From Muribaculum sp. (GTDB taxonomy: Bacteria > Bacteroidota > Bacteroidia > Bacteroidales > Muribaculaceae): a stretch of 64,000 nucleotides of DNA. The DNA lies in the NCBI GenBank assembly GCA_009775095.1, contig VSOZ01000006.1, positions 1-64,000 of the forward strand, in the 5' to 3' direction. Shown piece by piece: positions 25,086-34,173 of this stretch; the first letter of the stretch is position 1, and the number at the start of each line of letters is the position of its first letter. The notes under the pieces were generated by a model. It had not been told where the DNA came from. It did not search any database and saw only the letters and a program-made list of their open reading frames with translations. A program made the translations under genes and the position numbers.

Positions 25086-25835
25086 ATGATTATAGAATCG
25101 TCACTGGAAACTTTCGGTACATACTGCATTTTCATGCGGAGGGTGTTTGGCCTGCCGCAGAAATGGCGTGTGTTCGGGCGCAAGTTTCTTCTTGAATTGG
25201 GAAAACTTGGTATAGACTCGATACCTCTTACCATCGTTATATCTATATTTATCGGCGCGGTTATATGTATACAAATGCAGCTGAATATGACTTCGCCAGT
25301 GATGCCGGCTTACTCGACCGGCCTGGCCACACGCGATATATTGCTGCTTGAGTTCAGCTCGGCGGTGCTGTGTCTGATACTATCGGGTAAGGTGGGATCA
25401 AACATAGCTTCGGAGATCGGTACCATGAGGGTGACCGAGCAGATAGACGCCCTTGAGATAATGGGTATAAACTCGGCCCAGTTTCTTGTACTTCCCAAGA
25501 TATTGGCGTTTATGACTTTCATACCGGTATTGGTCATATTTTCTATTGCGACGGGACTTTTCGGAGGCTGGCTGATAGCGGCGTTTACCGACATGATACC
25601 CGTATCGCGCTATATATACGGTATACAGACCATGTTTGTGGAGTGGTATGTGTGGTATACGATAATAAAGGCTCTCGTATTCTCCGTCATTATAACTTCC
25701 GTGGCTTCGTTTTACGGCTATTATGTGAAGGGTGGTGCGCTCGAAGTCGGCAAGGCGTCGACCAATGCGGTTGTGTCAAGCTCGATACTCATACTCCTTT
25801 TTGATGTAATACTTACAAAACTCCTGATGCAATGA
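25086..25835 (+). CDS. mlaE: MlaE/YrbE-family ABC permease
   Basis: 249 residues, about five to six membrane helices. GKVGSNIASEIGTMRVTEQIDALEI, split across a cytoplasmic loop, is the MlaE signature. It moves phospholipids between the membranes to keep outer-membrane lipid asymmetry. The stop overlaps the start of the ATPase gene by 4 bases. No MlaD substrate-binding gene follows here; in many Bacteroidetes it lies elsewhere. Confidence 0.88.
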   Translation: MIIESSLETFGTYCIFMRRVFGLPQKWRVFGRKFLLELGKLGIDSIPLTIVISIFIGAVICIQMQLNMTSPVMPAYSTGLATRDILLLEFSSAVLCLILSGKVGSNIASEIGTMRVTEQIDALEIMGINSAQFLVLPKILAFMTFIPVLVIFSIATGLFGGWLIAAFTDMIPVSRYIYGIQTMFVEWYVWYTIIKALVFSVIITSVASFYGYYVKGGALEVGKASTNAVVSSSILILLFDVILTKLLMQ

Positions 25836-26602
25836 TAGAGATAAAGGATATAGAGAAGTCATTTGACGGAGTGAAGGTGCTGAAAGGCGTAAGTGCCGTA
25901 TTCGAGACCGGAAAGACCAACCTTATAATTGGACAGAGCGGTTCGGGCAAGACTGTGCTTATGAAGTCGCTTGTGGGACTTGTAAGGCCGGAGCACGGCG
26001 AGATATTGTATGACGGCCGTGATTTACTGAAACTCGACCGTGAGCAACTGCGCCACCTGCGTACGGAGATAGGCATGCTGTTTCAGGGCTCGGCTCTTTT
26101 TGATTCAGAGACGGTGCTCGGCAATGTCGAGTTTCCTATTATGATGTATACAAAGATGACCGATGCCGAACGTCGTGAGCGTGCTCAGTTCTGCCTCGAA
26201 CGTGTGGGCCTGAAGGGGGCGGATGACAAATATCCCAGCGAGATTTCGGGCGGTATGCAGAAGCGTGTGGCCATAGCCCGTGCCATAGCTCTTAATCCGA
26301 AATATCTGTTTTGCGACGAGCCTAATTCAGGCCTTGATCCCAAAACTTCAATACTTATCGACGAGTTGTTGAGCGATATCACTCACGAATATGGAATAAC
26401 GACGGTGATAAACACCCATGATATGAACTCTGTGCTCGGCATAGGTGAAAATATTATCTTTATCAATAAGGGCTACCGCGAATGGGTGGGAAACAAAGAT
26501 ATTATTTACGAGACAACCAATGAGGCGTTGAGCAACTTTGTATTTGCCACCGACCTCTTCCAGAAAGTCAAGGAATACATATTACACAACGCTCACCGAT
26601 AA
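25832..26602 (+). CDS. mlaF: MlaF-type ABC transporter ATPase
   Basis: 256 residues. Walker A GQSGSGKTV, Q-loop MLFQGSALFDSETVLGNVEF, signature ISGGMQKRVAIARAI and Walker B YLFCDEPNSGLDP, where the SGLDP form is characteristic of MlaF. It energises the lipid transporter formed with MlaE. It overlaps mlaE by 4 bases and ends 14 bases before the convergent rlmB stop, with no evident terminator. Confidence 0.9.
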   Translation: MIEIKDIEKSFDGVKVLKGVSAVFETGKTNLIIGQSGSGKTVLMKSLVGLVRPEHGEILYDGRDLLKLDREQLRHLRTEIGMLFQGSALFDSETVLGNVEFPIMMYTKMTDAERRERAQFCLERVGLKGADDKYPSEISGGMQKRVAIARAIALNPKYLFCDEPNSGLDPKTSILIDELLSDITHEYGITTVINTHDMNSVLGIGENIIFINKGYREWVGNKDIIYETTNEALSNFVFATDLFQKVKEYILHNAHR

Positions 26603-26616
26603 AACAGGGCGGGGAA

Positions 26617-27372
26617 TCAGATGACCTCCATGTCGGCTTCCAGACGTTGCCGCACTACTTCATACATTATCACTCCGGCAGCTACCGATACATTTAGTGA
26701 GCCGATATTGCCGAACTGAGGGATGGATACAAACGTATCGCAGAGTTTAAGCGCTTCGGGGGATATGCCGGTGTCTTCGGCTCCCATGACTATGGCTACA
26801 GGCACCGTATAGTCGGCTTTTGTGTAGTTTATGTCGGCTTTTTCCGAAGCGGCGACTATCATGTAGCCGTTATCCTTGAGGAAATGAAGCGCTCCGGTCA
26901 CACTACGTTCGCGACATACTGGAAGGTGCAGCAATGCTCCTGCCGAGGTCTTTACCGCATCGGCGCCCACCGATACGCTTCCACGCTGCGGTATGACAAT
27001 GGCGTCAACTCCGGCACACTCGCATGTACGTGCTATGGCACCGAAATTTCTTACATCGGTTATACCGTCAAGTACGACAATAAACGGCAGCATGCCGTCT
27101 TCATACAGTTGAGGTACTATATGGTCAAGTCGATGATAGGTTACTGCCGACAATATGGCTATGACTCCCTGATGATTTTTGCGGGTTATTTTATTTAGCT
27201 TTTCTACAGGTACGCGCTGAATCAAAATGTCGTTGGCGCGGGCCATGTCGAAAAATTCGGCGGCAAGGTCGCCGTGCATGTCTTTTTTTACAAATATCTT
27301 GTCAATCTCTTTTCCGGCCTCGATGGCCTCCATTACGGCCCGCAGACCGAAGATATAATCGCTTGATTCCAT
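26617..27372 (-). CDS. rlmB: TrmH-family 23S rRNA (guanosine-2'-O-)-methyltransferase
   Basis: 251 residues. The N-terminal RNA-binding domain (YIFGLRAVMEAIEAGKEIDKI) is followed by a SPOUT knotted domain with VVLDGITDVRNFGAIARTCE, VMGAEDTGIS and SIPQFGNIGSLNVSVAAGV, the three SAM/knot motifs. It most likely methylates G2251 of 23S rRNA; some close relatives act on tRNA, so the target is inferred. It is last in a long leftward cluster, 4 bases after recN. Confidence 0.88.
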   Translation of the reverse strand: MESSDYIFGLRAVMEAIEAGKEIDKIFVKKDMHGDLAAEFFDMARANDILIQRVPVEKLNKITRKNHQGVIAILSAVTYHRLDHIVPQLYEDGMLPFIVVLDGITDVRNFGAIARTCECAGVDAIVIPQRGSVSVGADAVKTSAGALLHLPVCRERSVTGALHFLKDNGYMIVAASEKADINYTKADYTVPVAIVMGAEDTGISPEALKLCDTFVSIPQFGNIGSLNVSVAAGVIMYEVVRQRLEADMEVI

Positions 27373-27376
27373 GAAT

Positions 27377-29041
27377 TCAACTATTAGTGTTTAATAATGA
27401 GCGTGCATTGGCTTTTGCCGCATCGTCGACCTTAGAGCCGCTCAACATAACGGCCAGTTCATCAATGCGTTCTTCATGCGACAGACGTCTTATACGCGTA
27501 TGTGTGGCATGCTCGTCATCTTCTTTATATACCTTGAAGTGGACGTCGCCTTTTGCCGCCACCTGTGGCAGGTGGGTGATGGCTGTCACCTGAATGTTTT
27601 GTGCTATATCCTTCATCATGAGGCCCATGCGGTTGGCCACATCGCCGGAAACTCCGGTGTCCACCTCGTCAAATATTATTGACGGCAACTGCATTTTGGC
27701 TGCAATTATGGCTTTTATCGATAGCATGAGTCGTGATATCTCGCCGCCGGAAGCCGTTCCGCCTACAGGCATGAGCGGCTGGTTTTTATTGAAGGAGAAG
27801 AGAAACTCTACTGTATCGCACCCGTCGGAAGTAAGCTCGCCGCGTGCTATTTTTACTTTTGTGCTCAGGTTTTTCATGCCGAGCGGCATGGCACGCTCAC
27901 GGAGCAACGCTTCGAAGCGCCGGGCTTCTTCCTCTCGCCGTTCTGACAGTTCAAGCGCCAGTTCTTTAGCCGCATTTTTTGCCCTGCGGGCTTCCTTTTC
28001 AAGTTCCTCGACTGTAAACGAGCTGTTTTCGAGCTCGTCAAGTTTTGTACGCAGGCTCTCGCGGAGTTCGATAAGTTCGGCTACCGTGTTTACGTGATGT
28101 TTCTGCTGGAGTGAGTATATGTCGTTTAACCGTTGTTCTATGGCTTCAAGTTCGTCGTGGTCGGCGTGTAACTCCTGATCATAAGAAGATAGGGTTTCGG
28201 CGATATCCTGTATTTCAATACGTGCGGACTCAAGACGCTCGCCGAGAGAGTCGGCATCTTCAAGCACACGTCCTAGCTCTTCGCAGTACTCCGATGCGTC
28301 GCGCAACAGCGACAGCGCGTTTTCGCGACCTTCAGACAGCGCCTCAAGAGCGCCGCTTAACGTCGATTTTATCTCAGTCATGTTTGACAGCACGTCGCGG
28401 TCCTGTTCAAGGCGTTCCTGCTCGCCCTCTTTCAGCTTCATCGCGTCGAGCTGTTCAAGCTGAAAGCGCGTGAAGTCTTCGTCGGTGCGGTTGCGTTCGA
28501 TCAGTTTTTTTGTTTCGTGCAAGCGCTTGAGCGCGTTGCGATATACCCCGTAGCGTGACGAGTATTCGGCAAGAAGCTCGGTGTTGCCCGCGAGATTGTC
28601 GATTATCTTCAGTTGGAATTCAGGCGACGTTATAAGCCGGTTCTGATGCTGAGAATGTATGTCGACGAGTTGCTGCGCCACATGCGAAAGTAAGTCGAGT
28701 GTGACGGGTGAGTCGTTTATGAACGCACGCGACCGTCCGTTAGGCGATATCTCTCTGCGCAATATGCAGGTCGTGTCGTCCCATTCGATGTCATTTATAA
28801 GACAGTAATTTTTGAGCGTATCGTAACCTGCCACGTCAAATACAGCTTCAATAACCGATTTTTTGCCGGAGTCGCGCACCGCTTTCAGGTCGGCGCGTTC
28901 GCCGAGAATAAGCGACAGGGCCCCGAGCATGATCGATTTTCCGGCTCCTGTCTCACCGGTTATGATGTTGAAGCCGTCGTGAAATTCTATGTCGACGGAG
29001 TCTATGAGTGCGTAGTTTGATATGTGGAGCGTTTTTAACAT
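27377..29041 (-). CDS. recN: DNA repair protein RecN
   Basis: 554 residues, SMC-like. Walker A GETGAGKSIML at about 30-40, long central coiled coils (about 150-360) with a hinge-like break, and the C-terminal ABC half with GGTASGGEISRLMLSIK and IFDEVDTGVSG. It organises broken DNA ends for recombinational repair. The size matches the family. It is co-linear with porD and coaBC, a conserved Bacteroidetes order. Confidence 0.94.
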   Translation of the reverse strand: MLKTLHISNYALIDSVDIEFHDGFNIITGETGAGKSIMLGALSLILGERADLKAVRDSGKKSVIEAVFDVAGYDTLKNYCLINDIEWDDTTCILRREISPNGRSRAFINDSPVTLDLLSHVAQQLVDIHSQHQNRLITSPEFQLKIIDNLAGNTELLAEYSSRYGVYRNALKRLHETKKLIERNRTDEDFTRFQLEQLDAMKLKEGEQERLEQDRDVLSNMTEIKSTLSGALEALSEGRENALSLLRDASEYCEELGRVLEDADSLGERLESARIEIQDIAETLSSYDQELHADHDELEAIEQRLNDIYSLQQKHHVNTVAELIELRESLRTKLDELENSSFTVEELEKEARRAKNAAKELALELSERREEEARRFEALLRERAMPLGMKNLSTKVKIARGELTSDGCDTVEFLFSFNKNQPLMPVGGTASGGEISRLMLSIKAIIAAKMQLPSIIFDEVDTGVSGDVANRMGLMMKDIAQNIQVTAITHLPQVAAKGDVHFKVYKEDDEHATHTRIRRLSHEERIDELAVMLSGSKVDDAAKANARSLLNTNS

Positions 29042-29056
29042 GTGATTTCGTGATTT

Positions 29057-29965
29057 TTATTTGTTTACTCCTTGTTTTATCATTGTTGTCCGTTGTGTCT
29101 CCGACGGATACACCTGTTCAAGCACTTTTACGGCTCTGTTACGCTCTTCAGTGTTGGACCGGGTATACAGGTTTACAAGTTCATCAAGTTTGGCATCTCT
29201 GAATATCTCCAGTCCTACCGACATAGGCCGTGCTTCATGAATTTGTTGTAGATATTTAAGCGATGATGTTATGGCGTGGCGTCCTTTGTCGGGGCTTAAC
29301 ACCATTATGTCAAGTCCTTTACGATGGTACTCGTATAGCATGTCGCGCAATGCCGATGCCGGACTGTCGGTATAGGCTGACAACAGCGCGCTGCGGTTGC
29401 GAGTATCCTCAAAAGCTCTCCATCCGCTTTCGCCCGAAGACTGTGCCCGGTATACGATGCTCTCCGCCGCTTTATAATATGGCTCTCCGCCACGGGGTGA
29501 AAAGCTGTCGAAGTCTAAGGCGATTATCAGATAAGCGTAAAAATCGAGTATCGATGTGAGATTGTTCTCAAACGTGTTTTCGGAAAATACAAGCGGGTCA
29601 CCCTCATTGTACTCAAAGTCTATTTTGTTGTCCTTGAAGTTTAAAAGGGTGGTCGTATATACGCTGTTGTATATAGGCCTTGATGACTGTACCTGAAGAG
29701 TACCGCTCATCTCGGGTGGCTCGTAGCGTGTTATGGTGAAGAAAAACATGCAGTCTATCCTTTCGTTTGTCGATATTTCAGCATCAGTGCGTTTACGGGT
29801 GTTCAGATAGTCTGATATGGCATCTTCAAGTGTAGCGAATACCGAAATTCCGGTGCTCTGCACCTGCGAACGGTCCACGGTGACACGACAATTCAGCTCC
29901 TGCGCTTCCACGTAAGGTATCGCCGAGAGCATAAACAATAATGCCGTGACTGTGTGTGCTGTCAT
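29057..29965 (-). CDS. porD: DUF4835 protein (PorD-like, linked to type IX secretion)
   Basis: 302 residues with a signal peptide (cleavage near VEAQELN). The mature N-terminus CRVTVDRSQVQSTG and the LRDMLYEYHRKGLDIMV block are DUF4835 features; the family is confined to Bacteroidetes. Some annotation names it PorD and links it to type IX secretion, but its biochemical role is not established and the window has no other T9SS gene. It lies between coaBC and recN, sharing one base with the coaBC stop. Confidence 0.75.
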   Translation of the reverse strand: MTAHTVTALLFMLSAIPYVEAQELNCRVTVDRSQVQSTGISVFATLEDAISDYLNTRKRTDAEISTNERIDCMFFFTITRYEPPEMSGTLQVQSSRPIYNSVYTTTLLNFKDNKIDFEYNEGDPLVFSENTFENNLTSILDFYAYLIIALDFDSFSPRGGEPYYKAAESIVYRAQSSGESGWRAFEDTRNRSALLSAYTDSPASALRDMLYEYHRKGLDIMVLSPDKGRHAITSSLKYLQQIHEARPMSVGLEIFRDAKLDELVNLYTRSNTEERNRAVKVLEQVYPSETQRTTMIKQGVNK

Positions 29966-31161
29966 TATAAAGAAATGATGGCGTTTATTATATCAGCCGC
30001 CACATCGCGCTTGCTTTTGGTGGCATAATGCTTTGTCTGACCGTCGGATGTGAATATCGTGACCTTATTTGTGTCGGTCCTGAAACCGGCGCCTTTGTCG
30101 CGTAATGAGTTGAGCACTATCATGTCGAGATTTTTGGAAGCAAGTTTTGTCTGTGCGTTAATCTCTTCATGGTCAGTCTCAAGAGCAAACCCTACAAGTA
30201 CCTGTCCCGGCTTTTTCCTTGCGCCGAGGGTCTTTGCTATATCAGGATTTTTTTTCAGTTCGATTACCGGCACTTCATGTCCCTCACGTTTGATTTTGCT
30301 GTCGGCACAATGTACAGGAGCATAATCGGCTACGGCCGCACACATTATGGCTATATCGCATGAACCGAAGTCTTTTTCACAAGCTTCGAGCATTTCGCGG
30401 GCCGACTCCACCGATACGGTCGTGATGGCCGGATGCTTGGCCTGAATGTCCACCGGACCGCTTACCAAAACCACTTCCGCACCTCTTGATGCCGCTTCTT
30501 CGGCAATGGCATAACCCATTTTGCCGGAGCTGTAGTTGCCTATGAAGCGCACCGGGTCGATACGTTCGTATGTAGGTCCGGCGGTGATCAGTACTTTCCG
30601 TCCTTTAAGGTCAGCTTCTTTCGCGAAGTGCTCTTCAAGCACTTTCAGTATATTCTCCGGCTCTTCCATGCGGCCTTTGCCTACAAGATGGCTTGCGAGC
30701 TCACCGGAAGCCGGCTCGATTATCGTGTTGCCGTAAGAGCGTAGCAGATCAAGATTATGACAAGTGGTGGGATGGGCAAACATGTCGAGGTCCATAGCCG
30801 GTGCAACGAATACCGGAGCTTTGGCTGACAGATATGTGGTGACGAGCATATTGTCGGCGACGCCGGTAGCCATTTTGGCAATGGTCGAAGCCGTGGCGGG
30901 TGCTATGACCATTGCATCGGCCCACAGTCCGAGATCGACATGGCTGTGCCATTCACCCGTATTGGCAGTGAAGAACTCGCTTACAACCGGTTTACCGCTT
31001 AATGCCGACAAAGTCACGGGTGTGATAAACTCTTTTGCCGACGGGGTCATGACCACCTGTACTTCGGCTCCGGCTTTTATAATAAGACGCAGGAGCATGG
31101 CCGATTTGTATGCGGCTATCCCGCCTGTTATGCCGAGTACTATATGTTTGCCTTTCAACAT
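29965..31161 (-). CDS. coaBC: Bifunctional phosphopantothenoylcysteine decarboxylase/synthetase
   Basis: 398 residues. The N-terminal flavoprotein domain (CoaC, about 1-180) begins GKHIVLGITGGIAAYKSAML and contains HVDLGLWADAMVIAPAT with the active His. The C-terminal CoaB domain (about 190-398) starts KVLITAGPTYERIDPVRFI and has the SSGKMGYAIAEEA and KIKREG blocks. It carries out two consecutive steps from 4'-phosphopantothenate toward coenzyme A. It shares one base with the following porD start. Confidence 0.94.
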   Translation of the reverse strand: MLKGKHIVLGITGGIAAYKSAMLLRLIIKAGAEVQVVMTPSAKEFITPVTLSALSGKPVVSEFFTANTGEWHSHVDLGLWADAMVIAPATASTIAKMATGVADNMLVTTYLSAKAPVFVAPAMDLDMFAHPTTCHNLDLLRSYGNTIIEPASGELASHLVGKGRMEEPENILKVLEEHFAKEADLKGRKVLITAGPTYERIDPVRFIGNYSSGKMGYAIAEEAASRGAEVVLVSGPVDIQAKHPAITTVSVESAREMLEACEKDFGSCDIAIMCAAVADYAPVHCADSKIKREGHEVPVIELKKNPDIAKTLGARKKPGQVLVGFALETDHEEINAQTKLASKNLDMIVLNSLRDKGAGFRTDTNKVTIFTSDGQTKHYATKSKRDVAADIINAIISL

Positions 31162-31172
31162 GATTCGTTATG

Positions 31173-31934
31173 TTATTTCATGCGCATTCTTATGCGTGTT
31201 ATGACTTGTTTGGTGTTTTCGGCAAATTCGCCTTGCATCATCCAACTGTAATACCCGGGATCGCGACGAAATACTTTTTCTACCTCCTCACCCTTGTATT
31301 TACCGAAGTTAAACACCTCTTTGTCTTCATTGTTGAAGATGATGCGTCCCATAAGGTCGGCATTTTTGTTATGACATGAAAATTCCGAGAGGTAGGCTAT
31401 GTCGTTTTTGAGCGAGGGATAGCGGTCGAGTTGTGCCTTCAGCACTTCATACGTGGCCCTTGTGTCAGCGTTGGCCGAGTGGGCTTCCTCAAGGTCTTTT
31501 CCGCAATAAAACTTGTATGCGGCCACAAGGGTACGCTGCTCCATCTTATGAAATATGTTCTGCACGTCAACAAACTTGTGGCGTGCGAGATCTATGTCCA
31601 CTCCGGCAAGCGAGAATTCTTGCATAAGCAGGGGCACGTCGAAACGGTTGGAGTTAAAGCCGGCAATGTCGCAACCGAGAAATACCTTGGCGAGGTCTTG
31701 CGCCACTTGCTTGAACGTGGGGCAGTCCTTCACATCATCATCGGTGATATGATGCACGGCCGTAGCTTCAGCCGGAATGGGTATACCGGGATTGATGCGA
31801 AGCGTGCGCTCGGTCTCGGCTCCTGACGGCATGACCTTTATATATGATATCTCTACTATTTTATCGCGTAATATATTGGTGCCTGTAGTTTCGAGGTCAA
31901 AGAATACTATAGGGTTTCTCAGATTGAGTTCCAT
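31173..31934 (-). CDS. DnaQ-like DEDDh 3'-5' exonuclease
   Basis: 253 residues. VFFDLETTGTNI (DE), IAGFNSNRFDVPLL (D) and HSANADTRATYEVL (H...D) give the DEDDh catalytic set. The C-terminal 60 residues (VFNFGKYKGEEVEKVFRRDPGYYSWMM) are an extension common to Bacteroidetes members. It probably proofreads for DNA polymerase III or trims DNA in repair; its position just after dnaN supports a replication link. Confidence 0.88.
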   Translation of the reverse strand: MELNLRNPIVFFDLETTGTNILRDKIVEISYIKVMPSGAETERTLRINPGIPIPAEATAVHHITDDDVKDCPTFKQVAQDLAKVFLGCDIAGFNSNRFDVPLLMQEFSLAGVDIDLARHKFVDVQNIFHKMEQRTLVAAYKFYCGKDLEEAHSANADTRATYEVLKAQLDRYPSLKNDIAYLSEFSCHNKNADLMGRIIFNNEDKEVFNFGKYKGEEVEKVFRRDPGYYSWMMQGEFAENTKQVITRIRMRMK

Positions 31935-31971
31935 TCAATATCTATAATTAGAGTTTGTTTTTAACACCCTC

Positions 31972-33099
31972 TTAGAAGTCGGTGACGGTCATGGGCATGA
32001 GCAGCATGAGCAGGTCGTCGCCCTCTTTTTCATCGGAGGGGACAAATACTCCGGGACGGCTCGGGTCGGAAAGTTTGATGATGAGTTCGTCGGTTGATAT
32101 TGTGCTTGAAATCTCGATAAGATAAGGAGCGCTGAAGCCGATTATCATTTCGTTGCCGGTGAAGTCGCAAGCCACTTCCTCGCGTGCAGATGTGCAGAAG
32201 TTGTTGTCGGTGGCGCGTAGTATCATCTTGTCCTTCTCGATCTTGAATTTCACGAGACCATGGCCTTGGTCAACAAATACGCCTACGCGACGCACAGCAT
32301 TGAGGAACGAGTGACGGTCAACCGTGACCACATACGGATTGTTGGTCGGTATAACGCGGTTGTAGTCGGGGAAAGAGCCTTTTATGAAACGGCAGTTGAA
32401 CTTGAACGAGGCACTCTCGAATGTAGCGCTTTTAGGCGATACGGTAACCTTGATTTCGGCTTCTTTTGCAAATACGTTTTTGATGACGGTTGCCGGTTTT
32501 ACAGGAAGTATGAACGAGCCTTCATAACCCGGGGCCTTGGCATTGTTGCAGTAGCGTACAAGCTTGCGGGTGTCGGTAGCCACAAATGTTATGGCATCCT
32601 CTTTTATGTCCCACAGTATACCCATCATCTGCGGACGCAGGTCATCGTTGCCGACGGCAAACAAGGTGTTGTCGATGCCTTTTATCAGCTGGTCGGTAGG
32701 ATATGTGAACGAGAACGCGCTTTCGTCATCAATATTCTCATTTGACGGATATTCATTGCCGTTAAGGGCTATGAAACTGTAGTTGCCGTTGTTGTACTTT
32801 ATTTCTACCGACAGATTGTTGTCGTCGATTATAAACTCAATGCCTTGATCGGGCATCTCCTTGAGCAGATCCACGATGCGGCGTGCGTCGATACAGAATT
32901 TTCCCGAGCCCTCTCCGTCCATCACGGTAAGACTTGCCACAAGTGTGTTTTCAAGGTCGGAAGCCGTGATAGTCAGAAGATTGTCATTAAGCTCAAACAG
33001 GAAGTTGTTGAGCACGGTAAGGGCGTTTTTGGAGTTAATAACTTTGCTGACAGCCGAAACGTAGCTGTATAGCGTCTTACTTGAGACATTGAACTTCAT
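31972..33099 (-). CDS. dnaN: DNA polymerase III beta subunit (sliding clamp)
   Basis: 375 residues in three repeated clamp domains of about 120 residues. MKFNVSSKTLYSYVSAVSKVI opens the first; the last ends LLMLLMPMTVTDF, like other Bacteroidetes clamps ending in a LMPM motif that forms part of the partner-binding pocket. The dimeric ring holds the polymerase on DNA. It is the first gene of the leftward cluster dnaN-exonuclease-coaBC-porD-recN-rlmB. Confidence 0.95.
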   Translation of the reverse strand: MKFNVSSKTLYSYVSAVSKVINSKNALTVLNNFLFELNDNLLTITASDLENTLVASLTVMDGEGSGKFCIDARRIVDLLKEMPDQGIEFIIDDNNLSVEIKYNNGNYSFIALNGNEYPSNENIDDESAFSFTYPTDQLIKGIDNTLFAVGNDDLRPQMMGILWDIKEDAITFVATDTRKLVRYCNNAKAPGYEGSFILPVKPATVIKNVFAKEAEIKVTVSPKSATFESASFKFNCRFIKGSFPDYNRVIPTNNPYVVTVDRHSFLNAVRRVGVFVDQGHGLVKFKIEKDKMILRATDNNFCTSAREEVACDFTGNEMIIGFSAPYLIEISSTISTDELIIKLSDPSRPGVFVPSDEKEGDDLLMLLMPMTVTDF

Positions 33100-33133
33100 A
33101 ACTATATTGGTTTTATTGTTGTCATTTAACCTA

Positions 33134-33141
33134 CAAAAATA
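33134..33141 (-). promoter_or_regulatory. -7 promoter word of dnaN
   Basis: TATTTTTG on the minus strand, 34 bases before the dnaN ATG. No clear -33 word. The rest of the 281-base gap to the patatin gene shows no gene. Confidence 0.45.
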
Positions 33142-33345
33142 GTACTTTTACCTCACATAGTCCTAATTTTTAAGAGGGAAATATCGGACACTTTTTTAAA
33201 AACATACGTGTCGGGCGGGTTAAGCCCTATATAACAGTAAGATAAGATGTAGGAGTTGCCGTTTTTACTGCGTCGGCATGCGTTATATGACCTGCAATTT
33301 GTGAAAAAGTTGTGTCGGTCGTCCTATATTATAGGGAAAATGTCT

Positions 33346-33353
33346 TAATTTTG
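33346..33353 (+). promoter_or_regulatory. -7 promoter word of the patatin gene
   Basis: TAATTTTG, 27 bases before the TTG start at 33381. Confidence 0.45.
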
Positions 33354-33380
33354 TGTTATAAATAAAAAGCTCTTTTAATA

Positions 33381-34160
33381 TTGGCTAAAAAGAAACCATA
33401 TAAGATAGGGTTGGCCCTCAGCGGTGGCGGTGCTCGCGGCTTCGCTCATCTTGGCGCTTTGTATGCGTTTGATGAGCTTGGCATCAAGCCTGATATCATA
33501 GCCGGAGTCAGTGCCGGGTCCATAGCTGCGGCCATGTACGGGTCGGGGCTTGCTCCAATTGACATAATGAAGCTGTTTTACAATAATAAGTTTTCCGACT
33601 TCTGCGAGATAAGTGTTCCGAAAGACGGATTCTTTAAAATGAACGGCTTCAAGGCATTTCTGCGCAAGAGCCTTGCTGTCGAGCGTCTTGAGGACTGCAA
33701 AATACCTACCGTAATATGTGCTACCGACCTTGACCATTGTATTCCGGTACAATGGCGTGAAGGCGCCATCGCCGACAGGGTTATGGCCTCATGCGCCATG
33801 CCTATCGTTTTCAAGCCTGTGAGGATTGACGGTGCGAATTATGTTGACGGAGGTGTCCTTCATAACCTTCCGTCATGGGCTATCAGGGATGAATGTGAAT
33901 ATCTGATCGGAGTTAATGTGAGCCCGTTGGTAAAAGGCAAGGCCTATAACGGCACTATAATTGATGTGGCTCAGCGTACTTATCACCTTATGGCACGCAC
34001 AAATGCCGTAGGCGATATGGAATTGTGCGATCTTGTGGTGTCAACCGAGGCTATTGCCGATCTGAAAGTCTTCAATCTCCATGAAAAGGAGCGAGTATTT
34101 AAAAGTGGATATAAATGTGCGAAAGAGGCCTTGTTGAAATCGGGGCTCGTTAATGTTTGA
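33381..34160 (+). CDS. Patatin-like phospholipase (TTG start)
   Basis: 259 residues, cytoplasmic. The oxyanion loop SGGGARG, the nucleophile elbow GVSAGS (Ser44) and the catalytic Asp156 in YVDGG form the Ser-Asp dyad. It would hydrolyse membrane lipids or acylglycerols. The start must be TTG at 33381: the frame is closed by TAA at 33363-33365, no ATG or GTG lies between, and the next in-frame ATG falls beyond the active-site motif. The GH13 gene starts 13 bases after its stop, so the two may be co-transcribed. Confidence 0.88.
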   Translation: MAKKKPYKIGLALSGGGARGFAHLGALYAFDELGIKPDIIAGVSAGSIAAAMYGSGLAPIDIMKLFYNNKFSDFCEISVPKDGFFKMNGFKAFLRKSLAVERLEDCKIPTVICATDLDHCIPVQWREGAIADRVMASCAMPIVFKPVRIDGANYVDGGVLHNLPSWAIRDECEYLIGVNVSPLVKGKAYNGTIIDVAQRTYHLMARTNAVGDMELCDLVVSTEAIADLKVFNLHEKERVFKSGYKCAKEALLKSGLVNV

Positions 34161-34173
34161 ATGACAAATTGAT